Assembly (NCBI GenBank): GCA_964523875.1
Contig: CAZGAS010000001.1
Location: 1 to 64,000, forward strand
DNA from: JAUVHV01 sp964523875
Lineage (GTDB): Bacteria; Omnitrophota; Gorgyraeia; JABMRG01
DNA: 64,000 bases
Direction: 5' to 3'
Position 1 is the first letter of the stretch; each line of letters opens with the position of its first letter. Position numbers and translations under genes: made by a program. Of this stretch, positions 50,600 through 59,922 are shown piece after piece. The notes under the pieces are model-generated. The model was not told where the DNA came from. It saw only the letters and a program-made list of their open reading frames with translations, and searched no databases.

Positions 50600-53035
50600 A
50601 TGTTCAATAGATTTACAGAAAGAGCCAGAAAGGTAGTGGTCCTGGCAAAAGAAGAGGCAAAGAGGTTTAACCATAACCATATCGGTACTGAACATTTACT
50701 TCTCGGCCTTGTCAAGGAAGGTGAGGGTGTCGCGTCAGCTGTGCTGCAGAATTTAGGCCTTTCTCTTGATATGATAAGGCTTGAAGTGGAGAAGCTTGTA
50801 CAGACAGGGCCCTCTACCGTGATATCCGGGGATATACCTTTTACCCCAAAGGCAAAGAAGGTTATAGAACTGGCTATGGACGAAGCGCGTCATTTAGGCC
50901 ATAATTATATAGGTACAGAACATCTTTTGCTTGGCCTTATCAGAGAGTCTGAAGGAGTCGCTTCACAGGTGCTTCTTAATCTGGGCCTGGATCTTGCCCG
51001 TGTCAGGAATGAAATTATGGCTCTTCTGGGTTCTGTCACTCCGGGCCAGGCGCCAAGTATCAGCGCGGAAAAGAGCAAGACCCCCGCGCTTGACGCTTTT
51101 GGCAGGGAGCTTACTCAATTGGCAAAAGATGGCAAACTCGATCCTGTTATTGGAAGGGCAGATGAGATAGAGCGTGTTATACAGATACTAAGCCGTCGAA
51201 CAAAGAATAATCCCGTGCTTTTAGGAGAGGCCGGAGTAGGTAAAACAGCCATTGTAGAAGGGCTTGCTCAGAAGATTATTACCTCTGATGTGCCTGAGAC
51301 CTTGAAAGCAAAACGGGTTGTTGCTCTAGACCTGGCGCTTATGGTAGCTGGAACAAAATATCGCGGACAGTTTGAAGAGAGAATAAAGACAGTTATGGAT
51401 GAGATAAAACGCTCAGAGAATATAATCGTCTTTATAGATGAGCTGCATACATTAGTTGGCGCGGGTGGTGCTGAAGGAGCGATTGACGCGGCTAATATAT
51501 TAAAGCCCGCGTTGTCAAGAGGGGAGATACAGTGTGTTGGCGCTACCACGCTTGACGAATACCGCAAATTTATTGAGAAGGATGCTGCGTTGGAGAGGAG
51601 ATTCCAGACGATAATGGTAGAGCCTCCCAGTGTTGATGAGACAGTCGAGATACTCAAAGGCCTTAGAGAGAGATATGAGTCACATCATAAGATTAAGATT
51701 ACAGACAATGCTCTTGTTGCCGCGGCAAAGATGTCTGACAGGTATTTATCAGACAGGTTCTTGCCTGATAAGGCTATAGATATTATAGATGAAGCTGGTT
51801 CACGCGCGCGCCTGAATGTAATGACAGCTCCCCCAAACCTTAAGAAGCTTGAGACAGATATAGAAGAATGCCGAAAGGACAAAGAATCCGCGGTAAGGGC
51901 GCAGGATTTTGAAAAGGCCGCGAAGTGCAGGGATGTAGAGAGAAATACTAAGATTGAGCTTGAGAAGCAGCGTAATGCGTGGAAAGAGAAGAGCATGGAA
52001 CAGATACCTGAGGTTGACTCTGATGAGATTGCCTATATAATAGCAAAATGGACCGGCATACCATTGTTAAGGTTGGAGGAGGGCGAGTCAGAGAGGCTTC
52101 TCAAGATGGAGGAGGACCTTCACCAGAGGGTTGTTGGACAGGATCAGGCTATCAAGGCTATAGCACACGCGGTAAGGCGTTCAAGAGCAGGTATAAAGGA
52201 TCCTCGCAGGCCTATTGGTTCGTTTATATTTTTAGGGCCAACAGGCGTTGGAAAGACATTGCTCGCGAGAGTATTAGCTGATTTTATGTTTGGTGATGAG
52301 GATGCCATGATACAGCTTGATATGTCTGAATATATGGAGAAGTTTAATGTATCAAGGCTTGTTGGCGCACCTCCGGGATATGTTGGTTATGATGAAGGCG
52401 GCCAGCTTACTGAGAAAGTAAGGAGAAGGCCTTATTCCGTGGTTCTTCTTGATGAGATTGAAAAAGCCCATCCGGATGTTTTTAATCTATTATTGCAGAT
52501 ATTCGAGGAAGGCAGGCTCACAGATAGCTTTGGCAGAAAAGTTGATTTCAAAAATACGGTTATTATAATGACTTCAAACATAGGCGCTGACCTTTGGAAA
52601 AAACAGGGCGCTCTGGGCTTTAAGCCCAAGGATGAGAGCCAGTCATTTGAGGATATTAAAGTCCGGTTATCAGAGGCAACGAAGAAGACCTTTAAGCCGG
52701 AGTTTTTAAACAGGGTTGATGATACTATAGTCTTCCACCCGCTGACTAGAAACCACCTTGAAAAGATACTTGAGATAGAGATCGAGGCTGTGGTCAAGAG
52801 GCTCTCTGAGCATGATATCAAGCTGGAGCTTACAAAGGAAGCAAAGGCGTTTATCATTGAAAAAGGTTTTGACCCTATTTATGGCGCACGTCCCTTAAAG
52901 CGGACTATTCAGAGCTTCTTAGAGGATCCTTTAGCTGAAGAGATAATCAAAGGGAGCTTAAAAGATATCCAGAGTGTAAAGGTGGGGTTTTCTAAAGACC
53001 ACCTTACGTTTGATAAGACCTGCTTAAAGGTGTAA
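50600..53035 (+). CDS. clpC: ClpC AAA+ unfoldase
   Basis: Ring-forming chaperone that feeds substrates to ClpP. 811 residues: two Clp N repeats (about 1-145; FNHNHIGTEHLLLGLVKEG and LGHNYIGTEHLLLGLIRE), AAA-1 (GEAGVGKTA), a middle UVR/coiled-coil domain typical of ClpC rather than ClpB (about 415-450), AAA-2 (GPTGVGKTLLARVL) and a D2-small domain. TAGGAGGAG precedes the ATG. With mcsA-mcsB it gives a phosphoarginine-directed degradation system; clpP is not in the window. Confidence 0.97.
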   Translation: MFNRFTERARKVVVLAKEEAKRFNHNHIGTEHLLLGLVKEGEGVASAVLQNLGLSLDMIRLEVEKLVQTGPSTVISGDIPFTPKAKKVIELAMDEARHLGHNYIGTEHLLLGLIRESEGVASQVLLNLGLDLARVRNEIMALLGSVTPGQAPSISAEKSKTPALDAFGRELTQLAKDGKLDPVIGRADEIERVIQILSRRTKNNPVLLGEAGVGKTAIVEGLAQKIITSDVPETLKAKRVVALDLALMVAGTKYRGQFEERIKTVMDEIKRSENIIVFIDELHTLVGAGGAEGAIDAANILKPALSRGEIQCVGATTLDEYRKFIEKDAALERRFQTIMVEPPSVDETVEILKGLRERYESHHKIKITDNALVAAAKMSDRYLSDRFLPDKAIDIIDEAGSRARLNVMTAPPNLKKLETDIEECRKDKESAVRAQDFEKAAKCRDVERNTKIELEKQRNAWKEKSMEQIPEVDSDEIAYIIAKWTGIPLLRLEEGESERLLKMEEDLHQRVVGQDQAIKAIAHAVRRSRAGIKDPRRPIGSFIFLGPTGVGKTLLARVLADFMFGDEDAMIQLDMSEYMEKFNVSRLVGAPPGYVGYDEGGQLTEKVRRRPYSVVLLDEIEKAHPDVFNLLLQIFEEGRLTDSFGRKVDFKNTVIIMTSNIGADLWKKQGALGFKPKDESQSFEDIKVRLSEATKKTFKPEFLNRVDDTIVFHPLTRNHLEKILEIEIEAVVKRLSEHDIKLELTKEAKAFIIEKGFDPIYGARPLKRTIQSFLEDPLAEEIIKGSLKDIQSVKVGFSKDHLTFDKTCLKV

Positions 53036-53038
53036 TGC

Positions 53039-53248
53039 TTAATACTTAATTCTTACAACTTAATACTTTAAGAAGGATATATATTGTTTCGCANNNNNNN
53101 NNNNNNNNNNNNNNNNNNNNNNNNNNNNNNNNNNNNNNNNNNNNNNNNNNNNNNNNNNNNNNNNNNNNNNNNNNNNNNNNNNNNNNNNNNNNNTTAATAC
53201 TTAATTCTTACAACTTAATACTTTAAGAAGGATATATATTGTTTCGCA
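53039..53248. other. Assembly gap of 100 Ns flanked by a 55-bp exact duplicate
   Basis: The Ns run 53094-53193. The 55 bases before (53039-53093) and after (53194-53248) are identical and include the ribosome-binding site and first codons of the downstream gene. A repeat of exactly this length on both sides is what an unmerged de Bruijn contig overlap gives, so true DNA may be shorter by about 155 bp. Confidence 0.85.
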
Positions 53249-54951
53249 AGAGAGCAGGCCTAATAATAGCTTTGGTTATTGTACTTATTGCTTCATCATT
53301 GTTCTTTGTTATATATACCAGGCAGGACAAATTCAGGTCTATGTTTAAGGAGAATCTGGAAGAGTCATTTGCTGATATGACAGGCGCGGATGTGAGTATT
53401 AAGACAATAAGCGGTAATCCATTTAAAAAGATAAATTTTAAAGGTTTAAAATTTGATTTCGGAAAATACAGCCTCGATTTTGATACAGCAAAATTAGAGT
53501 ACTCGCTCTTTGATATTATGTCAGGAAAAGAGTCAACAACCGCTACAATAGAGACCGTGATGACACTTGCGCAAGGTTCTTTGAGGCTGGAGAACAATGC
53601 CCTTATATCTCGGCAGATAAGCGGTAAGATAAGGCTGACGCAGGGTAAGATTATTTTAGATAAGATTACTTTCAGGATATTCGACCAGTTACTCAGCCAT
53701 ATAGAAGGTGAGATTATTACGGAGAACCAGCCTAACAGGGTCAAGCTTTCAATAGAGGCAGAGCCGTTCTTTGATAAAGATAAGCCGCTTTTTAAAAAGA
53801 TAAGAATAGGGTTAAAAGGGGCCTTGGATAACCTGAATCTGCGCGGCAAGATAGAGAGGCCACTTGCTAAGGATCTCCATATTAACAGTTATTTTATCTA
53901 TGAGAAAGGACTGCTTAATATAGGTTCAAGGCTGGGCATTGAGGCTGAGAAGGCCAATATAAACCATATTATCTCTATGGATACAGAGTTTAATCCTGAA
54001 GACTCGACATTTCATACGGTTCTGATACCAAATGATGGCAGGATCTTTATAAGCGGTGACTATTCAAAATGGGATACTATAAAGGTTGATATTGAAAATC
54101 AGCACCTTAAAATATACGGGTTTGATTTTTCGAATATAATTCATTCTATTGGCAAGGTGGTATTTAAGGATGGTGTATTCTCGCATTTTTTAGTTGATAT
54201 TGATACAGAGGCGAGCATATTCAATTATTATCCGGTTGATGAGGTGGCATCTTCATTCCTGATAGATAAGAGGTCTATACGGGTTATATATCTTAAGATA
54301 GGCAATATAATCGCGGCCTCAGGTAATTTTAGTATAAAACCGCCAAGAAAGGCCCAGGTAAAGATAAATTTTTCTGATTTCAAGCTTGAAAAACCTTTTT
54401 TAATCTCAGATAAAGAGAACCCGGGTATAACAGGCGCGCTTTCGGGAGAGATCCTGCTTAACGGGCCCTTGACTAAGCCTGGTATGGATGTAAAGCTTAT
54501 CGCGAAGGATGGGAACTTTGGTGCGGCTGATTACGATGTTATGCTGATTAATGGAGATGGGACATGGCCCTATTTAAGGATATATGATTCACGCATAGTT
54601 AATGGAGTCTCCTCTATTATGCTTGAGGGTGAGGTAGATGTAAAACAGATTACAGATAAGGCTTTTCTTGAGAATGTTACTATCAGCACGGATGATAATA
54701 CCATAAAATGGGAGGGTTGGGATATAACTAAGATAGACGAGAGCCACGAATTTTCGCTAAAGAAAGGGCTGGCCAAAGGTGTCAAGGTAGGATATAAGAC
54801 CTATATGGATGATGAGACAAAATATGATATATCCCAGCCGAGGGATGAGTTTCAGCTTGAGTATGACCTGCTTGATGATGAGAGCGTTATTGAGTTTAAG
54901 GCAAAAGAGGATGAAGAGTTTCTAGGGTTTAGGAAAAAATACAGTTTTTAG
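53239..54951 (+). CDS. AsmA/TamB-like anchored envelope protein of the second mla cassette
   Basis: A 570-residue protein with an N-terminal membrane anchor (about 6-27) and a long run of beta-strands (FKGLKFDFGKYSLDF, GALSGEILLNGPLTKPGMDVKLIAKDG) resembling the TamB/AsmA lipid-bridge class. The last residues LGFRKKYSF end in Phe as in TamB-type C-terminal domains. TTG start with AAGAAGGA upstream. It is 14 nt before mlaE and most likely works with that MCE transporter. The upstream edge is next to the assembly gap, but the gene itself appears complete. Confidence 0.72.
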   Translation: MFRKRAGLIIALVIVLIASSLFFVIYTRQDKFRSMFKENLEESFADMTGADVSIKTISGNPFKKINFKGLKFDFGKYSLDFDTAKLEYSLFDIMSGKESTTATIETVMTLAQGSLRLENNALISRQISGKIRLTQGKIILDKITFRIFDQLLSHIEGEIITENQPNRVKLSIEAEPFFDKDKPLFKKIRIGLKGALDNLNLRGKIERPLAKDLHINSYFIYEKGLLNIGSRLGIEAEKANINHIISMDTEFNPEDSTFHTVLIPNDGRIFISGDYSKWDTIKVDIENQHLKIYGFDFSNIIHSIGKVVFKDGVFSHFLVDIDTEASIFNYYPVDEVASSFLIDKRSIRVIYLKIGNIIAASGNFSIKPPRKAQVKINFSDFKLEKPFLISDKENPGITGALSGEILLNGPLTKPGMDVKLIAKDGNFGAADYDVMLINGDGTWPYLRIYDSRIVNGVSSIMLEGEVDVKQITDKAFLENVTISTDDNTIKWEGWDITKIDESHEFSLKKGLAKGVKVGYKTYMDDETKYDISQPRDEFQLEYDLLDDESVIEFKAKEDEEFLGFRKKYSF

Positions 54952-54965
54952 CTCGGGGGAGAGAT

Positions 54966-55751
54966 ATGGTTTTAAAGAGTGCTTTTAATAAGTTTATGGT
55001 AAAAACCAAATCATTGTTACGATATATGGGCGGCGTGGTTATCCTTTTTATAGAGGCAGTTTTTTGGATATTTATTCCGCCATTTAGAAAGAGGCAGATA
55101 CTGGATCAGATGTATAAAGTAGGAGTCAGCTCACTGCCTATAGTATTCCTGACATCGCTGTTTACGGGCATGGTGTTGGCTTTACAGAGCGCGAATCAGA
55201 TGCAGCGGATCTCGGCACAGATGTATATAGCCAGCCTTGTCGCGCTTTCAATGGTAAGGGAATTGGGCCCCGTGCTTACGGCGCTTGTTATTGCGGGTAG
55301 AGTTGGAGCCTCTATAACAGCGGAACTGGGCACAATGAAGGTTACAGAGCAGATAGATGCCCTGGAGACACTTGCTACAAATCCTATAAAATATCTTGTC
55401 GTACCCAGATTTCTGGCACTTATTATAATGCTGCCGCTTCTTACGATATACGCGGATTTTGTCGGTATGCTTGGAGGTTACATTGTCGGGGTATTTAAGC
55501 TGCATATAGGTTCTAATATGTATCTTAATATGACTACCAGCCCGCTAGGCATTAAAGACCTTTATACGGGCCTATTAAAGAGTATTATCTTCGCGGTCAT
55601 TATAGCTATAATAAGCTGTTACGAGGGCTTTAGGACTTCCGGTGGCGCGGAGGGTGTAGGACGTTCCACAACACTAAGTGTCGTTACGTCATTTATATTG
55701 ATAATAGCCGCGGATTGCCTGTTCACGGCGTTATTCTATTTTATTGGGTAA
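54966..55751 (+). CDS. mlaE: MlaE-type lipid ABC transporter permease (second cassette)
   Basis: 261-residue permease. Signature MVRELGPVLTALVIAGRVG then ASITAELGTMKVTEQIDALE. Similar throughout to the 3938-4735 protein (GGYIVGVF, GAEGVGRSTTLSVV), so the two cassettes are paralogous, though diverged. GGGGGAGA precedes the ATG. mlaF follows after 16 nt. Confidence 0.93.
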   Translation: MVLKSAFNKFMVKTKSLLRYMGGVVILFIEAVFWIFIPPFRKRQILDQMYKVGVSSLPIVFLTSLFTGMVLALQSANQMQRISAQMYIASLVALSMVRELGPVLTALVIAGRVGASITAELGTMKVTEQIDALETLATNPIKYLVVPRFLALIIMLPLLTIYADFVGMLGGYIVGVFKLHIGSNMYLNMTTSPLGIKDLYTGLLKSIIFAVIIAIISCYEGFRTSGGAEGVGRSTTLSVVTSFILIIAADCLFTALFYFIG

Positions 55752-55767
55752 TAGGGAGAGGGGCGAT

Positions 55768-56541
55768 ATGATAGATGTAATAAATTTATATAAGAGGTTT
55801 GGGGACAGCCAGGTGCTAAAAGGCCTGAACCTGACTATTGGCACAGGCGTAACACAGGTTATAATCGGTTGTTCCGGATGCGGTAAGAGTGTTTTGCTAA
55901 AACACATTATAGGTATATTAAAGCCTGAAATAGGCCAGGTAATAATTAACGGGCAGGATGTGACCAAATTAAAAGGCAAGGCGCTCAGTGCCTTGAGAAT
56001 GACATTTGGCATGCTTTTTCAGGGCGCCGCGCTATTCGACTCGCTTACAGTAGCGGAGAATGTCGGTTTTAATCTTATTGAGCATACTGACCTTGATTCT
56101 CAGACAATCGCTAAGAGAATAAAGGAGGCGCTCTCTTTGGTTGGCTTATACAATATAGAAGAGCTTATGCCATCAGAGCTTTCAGGCGGTATGCGAAAAA
56201 GAGTAGGCCTGGCAAGGGCTATCGCTATGCAGCCTAAGATTATACTTTACGATGAGCCTACAACAGGGGTGGACCCTATTATGGCGGATGCTGTTAACGA
56301 GCTGATTATCAGGTTACATGATAAGCTCGAGATTACATCTATTGTCGTTACACACGATATGGTCAGCGCATATAAGGTTGGCAGTAGGATAGCCATGCTT
56401 TATGATGGAAAGATAGTTGAAGAAGGCAGCCCTGACCAGATTAAAAATACCAGTAACCCTATAGTAAAACAATTTATAACAGGTGCCGCTAATGGCCCTA
56501 TTACAAAAGGCGAGAATTTTAATCAAAGTGTACCAATTTAA
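55768..56541 (+). CDS. mlaF: MlaF-type lipid ABC transporter ATPase (second cassette)
   Basis: 257 residues from the ATG at 55768; the open frame starts 24 nt earlier within mlaE. Walker A GCSGCGKSVLLKH has Ser-Val in place of Ser-Thr, signature ELSGGMRKRVGLARAI, Walker B IILYDEPTTGVDP, switch VVTHDM. FITGAANGPI near the end is the MlaF tail. A GGGAGAGG ribosome-binding site is present. Confidence 0.93.
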   Translation: MIDVINLYKRFGDSQVLKGLNLTIGTGVTQVIIGCSGCGKSVLLKHIIGILKPEIGQVIINGQDVTKLKGKALSALRMTFGMLFQGAALFDSLTVAENVGFNLIEHTDLDSQTIAKRIKEALSLVGLYNIEELMPSELSGGMRKRVGLARAIAMQPKIILYDEPTTGVDPIMADAVNELIIRLHDKLEITSIVVTHDMVSAYKVGSRIAMLYDGKIVEEGSPDQIKNTSNPIVKQFITGAANGPITKGENFNQSVPI

Positions 56542-56553
56542 AGAGGAGGTAGC

Positions 56554-57231
56554 ATGAAATCTATGGAGTTTGATATCAAGATAGGCCTTTTTATATCTAT
56601 AGGACTTATTCTACTGACGATTATAACATTCTCAATAAATGATTTCTTTTTTAAGCCAGGGTATAATATATACGCGGTTTTGGGGTTTGCCAATGGTGTT
56701 AAGAAATCAGCCCCGGTAAGGCTCGCGGGTATTGAAGTAGGGGAAGTAAAGGAGGCAAGTGTCTTTAAAGATAAGAATGATAAGACAATGGTAAAGCTGA
56801 AACTTTGGCTTACCAGTGACGCTAAGGTGGAAAAAGACTCGCAAATGATTATTAATACGCTAGGCCTTATCGGAGAAAAGTATGTGGAGATTGTCCCCGG
56901 TACTCCAGGTACGGCATTTATGTCAAACGGAGATACTATTATAGGCTATGACTCTGTTTCTGTAGAGCAGATTACAAAGAAAGGCTATGACATAGCTATA
57001 AAACTTGAGAAGGCAATCGACTCAATGGATGACATACTAAAGCAGGTAAAGAGTGGTGATGGAACAGTAGGCAGGCTTATATATGATGATACGCTTTACA
57101 ATGATGTAGAGGCCATTATAAAAGATATCAAGGCCCATCCGTGGAAGTTAATAGGCGGGCCCAGGAGTACAAAAAAAAAGACAAAGGACACAAAGGTGGA
57201 ATCCACCAAAAGTAATTTTGGCCCCTCTTAG
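56554..57231 (+). CDS. mlaD: MlaD-type MCE domain protein (second cassette)
   Basis: 225 residues: N-terminal membrane helix (about 8-28), MCE domain (about 36-120; ANGVKKSAPVRLAGIEVGEV, INTLGLIGEKYVEIVPGTPG), helical region and Lys-rich tail. AGAGGAGG precedes the ATG. It closes the cassette; a dispersed repeat follows before radA. Confidence 0.93.
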   Translation: MKSMEFDIKIGLFISIGLILLTIITFSINDFFFKPGYNIYAVLGFANGVKKSAPVRLAGIEVGEVKEASVFKDKNDKTMVKLKLWLTSDAKVEKDSQMIINTLGLIGEKYVEIVPGTPGTAFMSNGDTIIGYDSVSVEQITKKGYDIAIKLEKAIDSMDDILKQVKSGDGTVGRLIYDDTLYNDVEAIIKDIKAHPWKLIGGPRSTKKKTKDTKVESTKSNFGPS

Positions 57232-57257
57232 ACTAGGCGCTTCGCGCAACTAATTTT

Positions 57258-57370
57258 GTATTGCGTATTGCGTGATGCGTATTGCGCTAGAGATTTTACG
57301 CAATACGATATACCTGTCTACCAGCAGGCAGGCGCGGAACGCACAACGATATATAATGCGAGATACGAGA
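57258..57370. repeat. Dispersed CGTATTGCGT-type repeat, copy 4, with nested palindrome
   Basis: GTATTGCGTATTGCGTGATGC on the left (first 20 bases start at 57258) is answered by ACGCAATACGATATAC and a nested CAGCAGGCAGGC element as in copy 2. It ends directly before the radA ATG, so it also forms the radA leader. Confidence 0.65.
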
Positions 57371-57371
57371 C

Positions 57372-58739
57372 ATGCAGACAAAGACAGTTTTTATGTGCCA
57401 GAGTTGCGGATACCAAAGCCCAAAATGGCTTGGCAGATGTCCGGAATGTAATAAGTGGAATTCGTTTGTAGAGGAATCCTTTGATAACAATATTACGAAA
57501 TCCAGCAGATCTATAATATCTGACCTTGTATCATCTAATAGGCCGCAAAGGTTATCTGCTATACAGCCAAAAGACCTGCTAAGGACAAATACCCGGATAG
57601 GAGAATTGGACCGTGTATTAGGAGGAGGGCTTGTAGAAGGCAGCGCCGTACTTGTAGGGGGTGAACCTGGTATAGGAAAATCTACCTTGATGCTGCAGGT
57701 CTCTCATATAATAAGCAAAGAAAGGAGGGTTCTATATATAAGCGGGGAAGAGTCTTTGAGCCAGATAAAGCTTCGTACCCAGAGGCTTGGAATCTCCTCG
57801 GATAATCTCTATATTGTCAACGAAACCGATCTTGTACGTATTATTGAATATATAAAAGATATAAAGCCTTATATGGCTGTAATCGATTCTATCCAAACTG
57901 TATATAATCCGCAGCTTTTACAAAACGCGGGTACTGTTACCCAGGTAAAGGAGTCCGCGGGCATGTTGACAGTATTGGCGAAATCCAGCGGTGTATCAGT
58001 ATTTATCATAGGCCATATTACTAAGGAAGGTGTTATCGCGGGCCCGAAGGTGCTTGAGCATATCGTAGATTCTGTTATATATTTTGAAGGACAAAAAGAG
58101 TCACCACTGCGTATATTAAGGGCAATAAAAAACCGTTTCGGGCCAACAGATGAAGTTGGGGTATTTTCTATGGAACAAGATGGATTAAAGGAGGTGAAAG
58201 ACCCATCAGGGATCTTTATCCCGCATAAGAATAACCCGTTACCCGGATCATCTATAACAGCTGTAATTGAAGGCACCCGCCCATTCTTAGTTGAGATACA
58301 GGCGCTGGTGACTGCTTCGGGTTTTGGCATGGCAAGACAGCGCTCTATGGGGTTTGATTTAAACAGGATGATACTGCTTATAGCTGGGTTGCAGAAAAAT
58401 CTTGGCCTAAATCTTACTAACCAGGATATATACTTGAATGTAGCCGGTGGAGTCAGGGTGAATGAGCCTGCCTCTGACCTTGCTGTAACTGTCGCGATAG
58501 CTTCGAGTTTTAAGGATAAGCCTATTCGACAGGATACGGTTATTCTTGGGGAAGTGGGCTTGACATCCGAAGTGCGGAGCATAACCCAGACAGGGGCACG
58601 GGTTAATGAGGCAAAGAGATTAGGTTACAAGAGATGCATAATCCCCGCGTCTAATTGTAAGAGTTTAAAAAGTATTACGGGAATAAAATTAATCGGGGTT
58701 GATAATGTTTCACAGGCATTTGAAGAATTGTTTGTATAA
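57372..58739 (+). CDS. radA: DNA repair protein RadA (Sms)
   Basis: Branch-migration helicase acting with RecA. 455 residues: N-terminal zinc finger CQSCG...CPEC, RecA-like core with Walker A GGEPGIGKST, the RadA-specific KNRFG motif (AIKNRFGPTDEVGVF) and a C-terminal Lon-protease-like domain (YLNVAGGVRVNEPASDLAV). The leader consists of repeat DNA with no clear ribosome-binding site. In B. subtilis sms/radA follows clpC directly; here the mla cassette is in between. Confidence 0.96.
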   Translation: MQTKTVFMCQSCGYQSPKWLGRCPECNKWNSFVEESFDNNITKSSRSIISDLVSSNRPQRLSAIQPKDLLRTNTRIGELDRVLGGGLVEGSAVLVGGEPGIGKSTLMLQVSHIISKERRVLYISGEESLSQIKLRTQRLGISSDNLYIVNETDLVRIIEYIKDIKPYMAVIDSIQTVYNPQLLQNAGTVTQVKESAGMLTVLAKSSGVSVFIIGHITKEGVIAGPKVLEHIVDSVIYFEGQKESPLRILRAIKNRFGPTDEVGVFSMEQDGLKEVKDPSGIFIPHKNNPLPGSSITAVIEGTRPFLVEIQALVTASGFGMARQRSMGFDLNRMILLIAGLQKNLGLNLTNQDIYLNVAGGVRVNEPASDLAVTVAIASSFKDKPIRQDTVILGEVGLTSEVRSITQTGARVNEAKRLGYKRCIIPASNCKSLKSITGIKLIGVDNVSQAFEELFV

Positions 58740-58826
58740 AAGGTAAAGATAAATATTAAATTAAAAAAGTATTAAGGATTAAATTATAAGTTATAAGTTA
58801 AATAAGATCAAAATTTAATTTACAAC

Positions 58827-58845
58827 TTAATTCTTACAACTTAAT
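58827..58845. repeat. AT-rich dispersed repeat TTAATTCTTACAACTTAAT, copy 3
   Basis: Identical to 48866-48884 and 53046-53064. It lies in the very AT-rich 160-nt spacer between radA and the PIN/TRAM gene, which also contains the looser tandem TTATAAGTTATAAGTTAA. Confidence 0.6.
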
Positions 58846-58899
58846 TCTAAAATCTTTTTCTTTACCTCTACCTTCACCTATTCATAAGGAGTATTTGAA

Positions 58900-59916
58900 A
58901 TGACATTAGCTTTTATTAGATCATTTTTTGTAATAATCAGTACGATAGTAGGGTATCAAATAGGTATACTATTAACCACGTTTAGCCCCTACTGGCCTAT
59001 ATCAGCGGCAGCGATAGGTTTCCTGATATCATTAATAATAATATTGGCAGAATTCAGCATGAGGAAGGTCTCGTTGAGTGGCCTCTCCGCGGGTGTCTTT
59101 GGGTTTGTATTCGGGCTCTTAATGGCAAAACTTATAACAGATTCCTTTATCCTTAAGTCTATAAACCAGATGAATGAGACCCTGGCGCTGGTTATGCAGG
59201 TAGTGCTGACCTTGATCTTTTGTTATTTTGGTATGACGTTGGCGATAAGAGGAAAGGATGAGTTTAACCTTATAATACCTTATGTAAAGTTTACCAGGCA
59301 GGATAGGCGTGACGATATAACTATTATAGATACGAGCGTTATAATAGACGGCAGGATAATAGACCTTTGTGAAACCGGTTTTATCGGTGGAAGGTTCATA
59401 GTACCGCGTTTTGTATTGAGAGAACTCCAGCAGATAGCGGATTCTTCGGATTCCCTGAAACGCAATCGCGGACGCAGGGGGCTGGATATACTTAACAAGA
59501 TGCAGAAGAACGTTAAGATGGACGTAAAGATACACGAAGAAGATTTCCCTGATATAATCGAGACAGACGCCAAACTGGTAAAGCTTACTAAACTCTTACG
59601 AGGCCGTGTCTTTACAAATGATTACAACCTTAACAAGGTGGCTGAATTGCAGGGGGTACAGGTGCTTAATATTAATGAGCTCAGCAATGCCTTAAAGCCT
59701 GTTATGCTTCCCGGGGAAGTAGTAGAGGTAAAGGTTGTAAAAGAAGGTAAAGAGCATAATCAGGGGATAGGTTACTTAGATGATGGAACAATGATTGTAG
59801 TAGAAGGCGGAAGGCAGCTTATAGGGCAACGGAAGAAAGTGGCGGTAACCAGCGTATTACAGACCGCGGCAGGCCGTATGATATTCGCGAAGGCTATTAA
59901 TGGTAACGAAAAATAG
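58900..59916 (+). CDS. YacL-like membrane protein with PIN and TRAM domains
   Basis: A 338-residue protein: four transmembrane helices (about 5-130), a PIN nuclease-like domain (about 143-260; IIDTSVIIDGRIIDL, FIVPRFVLRELQQIAD, VFTNDYNLNKVAELQGV) with conserved acidic residues, and a TRAM RNA-binding domain (about 275-335). The architecture is that of YacL/PIN-TRAM ATPase-less proteins; it may be a membrane-tethered RNase. TAAGGAG precedes the ATG. It keeps the B. subtilis position between radA and ispD. Confidence 0.92.
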   Translation: MTLAFIRSFFVIISTIVGYQIGILLTTFSPYWPISAAAIGFLISLIIILAEFSMRKVSLSGLSAGVFGFVFGLLMAKLITDSFILKSINQMNETLALVMQVVLTLIFCYFGMTLAIRGKDEFNLIIPYVKFTRQDRRDDITIIDTSVIIDGRIIDLCETGFIGGRFIVPRFVLRELQQIADSSDSLKRNRGRRGLDILNKMQKNVKMDVKIHEEDFPDIIETDAKLVKLTKLLRGRVFTNDYNLNKVAELQGVQVLNINELSNALKPVMLPGEVVEVKVVKEGKEHNQGIGYLDDGTMIVVEGGRQLIGQRKKVAVTSVLQTAAGRMIFAKAINGNEK

Positions 59917-59922
59917 TGTTTC

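Noticed and set aside
48866..53248. CRISPR-like array from the repeated TTAATTCTTACAACTTAAT motifs
   Set aside because: Copies are kilobases apart, there are no regular spacers and no cas genes.
53223..53849. 208-codon minus-strand frame near the gap
   Set aside because: Antisense of the TamB-like gene, which has a clear anchor, ribosome-binding site and continuous beta pattern on the plus strand.
57869..58582. 237-codon minus-strand frame inside radA
   Set aside because: Shadow of radA, whose motifs are intact on the plus strand; no ribosome-binding site and no family resemblance.
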